From: Mesobacillus jeotgali | GTDB lineage: Bacteria; Bacillota; Bacilli; Bacillales; Cytobacillaceae | Assembly: GCF_002874535.1 (NCBI RefSeq) | Contig: NZ_CP025025.1 | Coordinates: forward strand, 1,039,526 to 1,103,525 | Reading direction: 5' to 3' | DNA length: 64,000 bases | The notes under the pieces: generated by a model | What the model was told of the DNA's origin: nothing | What the model saw: only the letters and a program-made list of their open reading frames with translations | Databases searched by the model: none | Position numbers and translations under genes: made by a program | Shown: piece after piece, positions 59,708 to 64,000 of the stretch | Position numbering within the stretch: the stretch's first letter is position 1 | Layout: each line of letters starts with the position of its first letter

Positions 59708-60991
59708 ATGAAAGAGAAGTCCTATCAAACCAACCACCGTAGAATAGCAACAGCCCTTTCGATTATTCCTGGGCTAGGACAGCTATACAACAAACAATAT
59801 TTAAAAGGGATCGCATTTTTAGTTTTAACTGGTGCATTCTTCGGAGTATTCTCAGACCTGCTCAATATGGGTCTATGGGGACTGTTTACACTGGGAGAGC
59901 AAACGCCTCGGGACCATTCCATCTTCCTGATGGTAGAAGGCATCCTGGCACTGATCGTCCTGCTATTTGGAATCGGTTTCTATTTATTCAATTTAAATGA
60001 TGCATATAAGACAGGCTTAAAAAGAGACATGGGAGAGCGTCTTAGTACTGTTAAGGAGCAATATAATAACCTGATAGATAATGGATTCCCGTATTTGATC
60101 ATGTCACCGGGATTCCTGCTTCTAATATTCGTTGTTGTTTTTCCAATTATTTTCGTAGTCTTGCTCGCATTCACAAACTATGATTTATACCACTCACCGC
60201 CTGCAAAGCTGGTTGACTGGGTCGGACTGAAAAACTTCTTCGATCTTTTCCAACTGGAATCATGGCGTCAAACATTCTTCTCGGTACTATCCTGGACAAT
60301 CATCTGGACATTCGTGGCTACGACATTCCAGGTTGCATTGGGCATGTTCCTGGCGATTCTTGTCAACCAGAAGGATGTAAAGGGCAAAGCCATCATCCGT
60401 ACTGTATTCATTCTTCCATGGGCTGTACCAGCATTCGTTTCAATCCTTGTATTTGCTGGTATGTTCAATGAATCATTCGGTGCCATCAACCGTGACATCC
60501 TTGGTCTGTTTGGAATTGACCCGATCCCATGGATGACTGAAGCAATGTATACGAAAATCGCCTTGATCTTGATTCAGACGTGGCTCGGATTCCCTTTCAT
60601 TTTCGCTATGACAACCGGGGTACTTCAGTCCATTCCGGAAGAATTATACGAAGCTGCAACAGTAGACGGTGCAACGAACTTCCAGAAGTTCAAAAATATC
60701 ACCTTGCCGTTGGTGCTTTTTGCAACAGCGCCGATTTTAATAACTCAGTATACGTTTAACTTTAATAACTTTAATATCATTTATCTTTTTAACGGCGGTG
60801 GACCTGCAGTGGTAGGTGCCAATGCAGGAGGTACAGATATCCTGATTTCGTGGATTTACAGCCTCACGATGACATCTGCACAATATTCCAAAGCTGCTGC
60901 CATTACCATGCTGCTGTCATTGATTGTTATCAGTGTAGCTTTATGGCAGTTCAAAAGAACGAAATCATTCCAAGAAGAGGATATGATGTAA
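59708..60991 (+). CDS. mdxF: Maltodextrin ABC transporter permease (MdxF-like)
   Basis: A 427-residue permease of the MalF type. Around 100 extra N-terminal residues carry helices and start with KTN-like HRRIATALSIIPGLGQLYNKQYLKGIAFL, as in Bacillus MdxF. The EAA loop is IPEELYEAATVDGATNFQKFKNITLPLV. Ribosome site AGAAAGGGGAATATAGG. Two bp separate its stop region from mdxG. Confidence 0.92.
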   Translation: MKEKSYQTNHRRIATALSIIPGLGQLYNKQYLKGIAFLVLTGAFFGVFSDLLNMGLWGLFTLGEQTPRDHSIFLMVEGILALIVLLFGIGFYLFNLNDAYKTGLKRDMGERLSTVKEQYNNLIDNGFPYLIMSPGFLLLIFVVVFPIIFVVLLAFTNYDLYHSPPAKLVDWVGLKNFFDLFQLESWRQTFFSVLSWTIIWTFVATTFQVALGMFLAILVNQKDVKGKAIIRTVFILPWAVPAFVSILVFAGMFNESFGAINRDILGLFGIDPIPWMTEAMYTKIALILIQTWLGFPFIFAMTTGVLQSIPEELYEAATVDGATNFQKFKNITLPLVLFATAPILITQYTFNFNNFNIIYLFNGGGPAVVGANAGGTDILISWIYSLTMTSAQYSKAAAITMLLSLIVISVALWQFKRTKSFQEEDMM

Positions 60992-60992
60992 T

Positions 60993-61835
60993 ATGAGTAT
61001 CAAACGACAGAAATATATCAGATTGACATTAACATACCTTGTGATTTTGGCTATGTTTGCGATCATTATCTATCCGCTCGTCTGGATTGTAGGGTCATCA
61101 TTCAATCCAGGGCAGAGCTTGTCCGGGTCAAGCATCATCCCAAAAAATGCGACACTTTCCCACTATAAGGAGCTCTTCGACCTTGACCAAAGCAACTATT
61201 TATATTGGTATTGGAATTCATTGAAGGTAAGTGTGCTGACTATGGTGTTCACAGTCATCCTTGTCAGCCTTACAGCCTATTCATTTTCACGCTATCGTTT
61301 CATCGGACGTAAAAACAGCTTGATGACATTCCTGATCCTGCAGATGATTCCAAACTTTGCAGCCTTGATCGCGATTTTCATCCTTGCATTATTGACTGGC
61401 TTGCTCGATACACATTTAGGCTTGATTCTTGTTTACGTCGGAGGAGCAATCCCGATGAATACATGGCTCATGAAGGGCTATCTTGATACGATTCCAAAAG
61501 AGCTTGACGAATCAGCGAAAATGGATGGTGCTGGGCACTTGCGAATTTTCTTCCAGATTGTTATGCCACTTGCCACACCAATCATTGCGGTAATCGCATT
61601 GTTCTCTTTCATTGCGCCTTTTGGAGATTTTATTTTAGCGACTGTACTGCTCAGGACAGAAAGTAAATATACACTTGCTGTAGGATTATATGATTTGGTC
61701 GCAAAACAATTCGGTGCAGAATTCACCACATTCGCTGCAGGTGCAGTATTGATCGCGGTACCGATTTCCATCCTATTCCTGTCATTCCAAAAATACTTTG
61801 TTTCTGGTTTGACGGCAGGAGGAACAAAAGGATAA
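60993..61835 (+). CDS. mdxG: Maltodextrin ABC transporter permease (MdxG-like)
   Basis: A 280-residue MalG-type permease with six helices. EAA loop: IPKELDESAKMDGAGHLRIFFQIVMPLATP. It begins one base after the mdxF stop, so translation is coupled. The importer's ATPase is absent here and is probably a shared MsmX-type ATPase, as B. subtilis MdxEFG uses. Confidence 0.92.
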   Translation: MSIKRQKYIRLTLTYLVILAMFAIIIYPLVWIVGSSFNPGQSLSGSSIIPKNATLSHYKELFDLDQSNYLYWYWNSLKVSVLTMVFTVILVSLTAYSFSRYRFIGRKNSLMTFLILQMIPNFAALIAIFILALLTGLLDTHLGLILVYVGGAIPMNTWLMKGYLDTIPKELDESAKMDGAGHLRIFFQIVMPLATPIIAVIALFSFIAPFGDFILATVLLRTESKYTLAVGLYDLVAKQFGAEFTTFAAGAVLIAVPISILFLSFQKYFVSGLTAGGTKG

Positions 61836-61855
61836 TCTATTAGGGCAAAGACATT

Positions 61856-61887
61856 TTAAGCAAAGGCCATATTTGGTCTTTGCTTAA
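61856..61887 (+). other. Intercistronic hairpin between mdxG and amylase
   Basis: A 14-bp stem (61856-61869 with 61874-61887) with no T-run, directly before the AGGAGGA ribosome site. It more likely sets mRNA decay or translation than termination. Confidence 0.65.
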
Positions 61888-61906
61888 ATTATGAGGAGGA
61901 CCGGAG

Positions 61907-63439
61907 ATGAAAAAAATTCTCATCTTCATCTTGATTCCGTTTCTTCTTTTTAACGCCCTCCCGGCAGGCGCGGTTGAAAATGAAGAACGCAAATGGCAGG
62001 ATGAAACAATTTATTTTTTAATGGTTGACCGTTTCAACAACGGTGACAATAGCAATGATTTCGATGTGGATGCAAATGATCCTAAAGCCTATCATGGGGG
62101 CGACTTCCAGGGTGTCATCGACCAGCTGGATTATATTAAGGATTTGGGATTTACCGCAATCTGGCTGACACCTGTATTCGATAATGTCGATAAAGGCTAC
62201 CATGGGTATTGGATCAAGGACTTCTATAATACAGAAGAGCATTTTGGAAGCGTTGACAAGTTCAAAGAGCTGGTAAAAGAGGCACATGATCGTGACATCA
62301 AGATCATTCTTGATTTTGTTGTCAACCATGTCGCTCCAGAACATGAATGGGTAAATGATCCAGGCAAGAAAGACTGGTTCCATGAAAAGCAAGATATCTT
62401 TGACTGGAATGACCAGGAACAACTGGAGAATAACTGGCTTTTTGGTCTTCCCGATTTAGCTCAGGAGAATCAGGAGACAAGAAAATATTTATTGGACGCC
62501 GCTAAATGGTGGATAGAAGAAACGAATATTGACGGCTACAGGCTGGATACTGTCCGCCATGTACCTGTTGATTTTTGGGTCGATTTTTCAAAAGAAGTGA
62601 AAAGTGTCAAGGATGACTTTTATCTGATTGGCGAGGTGTGGTCTGAGGATCCAAATTATATTGCTGAATATGATAAAGCGGGAATCGATGGCTTTGTTGA
62701 TTTTCCACTGAATGAGCAGCTGCGCACTGCATTCGAAAAACCAGATCAAACTTTGGACTGGCTTTTAACGACAGCGAAAAGAAATAAAGCGATATACGAA
62801 AACCCTGAGTTGATGGGGAATTTTATCGACAACCATGATATGGTCAGGTTTACAAGGAAAGCCGTCCAGAACAGACATCATCCAGGAACGAGATGGAAGA
62901 TGGCGCTAACTTATATGTATACTGCACCGGGAATTCCGATTGTCTATTATGGAAGTGAAATCGCTCTTGACGGCGGTGAAGATCCGGATAACCGCAGGCA
63001 GATGAGCTTCAGAGCAGATAAAGAATTAATTGATTACATCACGAAAATTGGTGAGCTGCGCAATGACCTTCCTTCATTAAGGAGAGGCGATTTGGAAGTC
63101 CTTTACGAAAAGAAGGGCATGGCCGTTTTCAAGAGAACCTATGAAAACGAAACTTCCGTCATTGCAATCAATAACACCTCAAATACCCAAAATGTCACAT
63201 TGACAGCGGATCAGCTGGAAGATGATAAAGAGCTGAGAGGCTTGCTTGCAGATGACCTTGTCAGAAGCAAGGATGGAGAGTATAACCTTGCATTGGAACG
63301 TGAAAAAGCAGAGATTTATGTGCTAGCCGAAAAAACAGGATTGAATATTCCTTATTTAGTGACAATGGGTGCTGTATACGCAGCGTTCTTCGGCTTCATT
63401 TTCCTCCTTTTCAAGAGAAGGAAGCGAAGCAAGGAATAA
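61907..63439 (+). CDS. Secreted, membrane-anchored alpha-amylase family enzyme (GH13)
   Basis: A 510-residue GH13 enzyme with a signal peptide (KKILIFILIPFLLFNALPAGA) and a C-terminal membrane helix (about residues 483-505) ending KRRKRSKE, so it should sit outside the cell tied to the membrane. Catalytic residues are Asp214 in GYRLDTVRHV, Glu243 in IGEVWSE and Asp311 in DNHDMVRF; DFVVNHVAP is region I. It probably cuts starch or dextrins into pieces for the co-transcribed MdxEFG importer. TATGAGGAGGACCGG is a strong ribosome site. Product specificity (amylase or glucanotransferase) cannot be read. Confidence 0.9.
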   Translation: MKKILIFILIPFLLFNALPAGAVENEERKWQDETIYFLMVDRFNNGDNSNDFDVDANDPKAYHGGDFQGVIDQLDYIKDLGFTAIWLTPVFDNVDKGYHGYWIKDFYNTEEHFGSVDKFKELVKEAHDRDIKIILDFVVNHVAPEHEWVNDPGKKDWFHEKQDIFDWNDQEQLENNWLFGLPDLAQENQETRKYLLDAAKWWIEETNIDGYRLDTVRHVPVDFWVDFSKEVKSVKDDFYLIGEVWSEDPNYIAEYDKAGIDGFVDFPLNEQLRTAFEKPDQTLDWLLTTAKRNKAIYENPELMGNFIDNHDMVRFTRKAVQNRHHPGTRWKMALTYMYTAPGIPIVYYGSEIALDGGEDPDNRRQMSFRADKELIDYITKIGELRNDLPSLRRGDLEVLYEKKGMAVFKRTYENETSVIAINNTSNTQNVTLTADQLEDDKELRGLLADDLVRSKDGEYNLALEREKAEIYVLAEKTGLNIPYLVTMGAVYAAFFGFIFLLFKRRKRSKE

Positions 63440-63459
63440 TGAAAGCAAGACCAAAACCT

Positions 63460-63484
63460 GCCTCCATTGTTGTTTAATGGAGGC
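63460..63484. terminator. Hairpin after the amylase gene
   Basis: A 9-bp stem (63460-63468 with 63476-63484) with 7-nt loop; it lacks a good T-run, so termination may be partial and the LacI gene may be read through. Confidence 0.5.
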
Positions 63485-63564
63485 TTGAAAAAATAAGCAA
63501 AAATACGGGACAAATCATTTATAATAGAGATAAGGATTTTTTCTGGCAAAAGGGAGGGGAACTT

Positions 63565-64000
63565 ATGGCTGTCACAATAAAAGATGTTGCGAAGGTAGCT
63601 AACGTCGCGCCTTCAACTGTCTCGCGTGTAATCGCCAATAGTCCGAGGATCAGCGAAAAAACGAAGGAGAGAGTCAGAGAGGTTATGGACCAGCTTGGGT
63701 ATCACCCAAACTTCATCGCCAGAAGCCTAGCTAGCCAATCTACCCGGGCAATCGGCCTGGTAATGCCGAGCTCTACAGATGTCGTCTTCCAGAACCCGTT
63801 CTTTCCAACTGTCTTGACAGGTTTGAGCGAAGGTGCGCATTCAAAGCAATACGCCCTTCACATGACCACTGGAAAAACAGAGGATGAAATCTTCGACGGT
63901 GTGGTCGCAATGGTTCAGGGCGGAAGAGTAGATGGTGTAGTTCTTTTGTATTCAAAGGTGGAAGACAGGGTCATTGCTTATTTGAAGGAAAGAAAATTTC
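63565..64000 (+). CDS. LacI family transcriptional regulator, N-terminal part (3' end outside window)
   Basis: The first 145 codons are present and open to the right edge. TIKDVAKVANVAPSTVSRVIANSPRISEKTKERVREVMDQLGYHPNFIARSL is a LacI-family helix-turn-helix plus hinge; the periplasmic-binding-like core starts RAIGLVMPSSTDVVFQNPFFPTVLTGL. It follows the maltodextrin genes, so it is probably the MdxR/MalR-type regulator acting on the palindromes at 57914-57923 and 59404-59415. ATG 63565 follows AGGGAGGGG. TATAAT at 63520-63525 could be its own -10. Confidence 0.9.
   Translation, partial: MAVTIKDVAKVANVAPSTVSRVIANSPRISEKTKERVREVMDQLGYHPNFIARSLASQSTRAIGLVMPSSTDVVFQNPFFPTVLTGLSEGAHSKQYALHMTTGKTEDEIFDGVVAMVQGGRVDGVVLLYSKVEDRVIAYLKERKF

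Overview
The window looks like a chromosome segment of a moderately low-GC, spore-forming Bacillaceae (Bacillus/Mesobacillus type). It carries comK, a complete gerPA-PF spore-coat operon behind a SigK-like promoter, addBA, asnO, AGGAGG-type ribosome sites, frequent TTG/GTG starts and strong intrinsic terminators. Gene order follows, with gaps, what I remember of the B. subtilis yhf-yhj-yis region: lcfB-like ligase, yhfN, yhzC/comK, yhjD-like, yhjE, sipV, addBA, yisB, gerP, yisK, yisL, asnO. No rRNA, tRNA, CRISPR array, prophage or transposase gene was seen.

Layout. 1-6 kb: the end of an acyl-CoA ligase, an enoyl-CoA hydratase, an azlCD amino-acid exporter and a sulfonate/nitrate-type ABC importer. 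6-14.7 kb: YhfN protease, the competence regulator ComK with its divergent IDEAL-domain neighbour, YuxL-type peptidase, an 806-bp inverted-repeat-bounded non-coding element, an LCP cell-wall enzyme, YhjE and signal peptidase. 14.7-30.8 kb: an accessory catabolic island made of a 1080-residue MalT/SARP-hybrid regulator, a five-gene LIV-type ABC importer, a KAS III-like enzyme, an alpha/beta hydrolase, an SDR, an acyl-CoA ligase and an MFS carrier. 31-41 kb: AddB/AddA, YisB and the gerP operon. 41-55 kb: another acyl-CoA ligase, a DUF418 protein, a small kinase, YisK, a YhgE/Pip membrane protein, YisL, a FIST-fragment/PAS/GGDEF/EAL protein, AsnO and a MATE exporter. 55.8-64 kb: a maltodextrin locus (neopullulanase, mdxEFG importer, membrane-anchored amylase, LacI regulator) with a cre site and LacI-type operators.

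The most striking signal is in the island. Two distant promoters, one before the LIV binding protein and one before the acyl-CoA ligase, share an identical layout: TGTAACT, 4 bp, TGTAACT, 9 bp, TAA(G/A)AT. Heptamer direct repeats with an 11-bp period just upstream of a -10 box are the known binding pattern of SARP activators. The island's own regulator ends in a SARP-like winged helix plus BTAD. I infer a self-contained regulon that imports and activates an unknown carboxylic acid. Four copies of a palindromic REP-like repeat occur only inside this island.

A second pattern is a set of six intergenic arrays (about 1.7, 6.0, 11.8, 27.2, 38.6 and 55.7 kb). Each has its own repeat unit, yet the periods (21, 41-42, 52 and 51/61 bp) lie near whole numbers of DNA helical turns. 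Several units are themselves small inverted repeats. I know of no name for this class.
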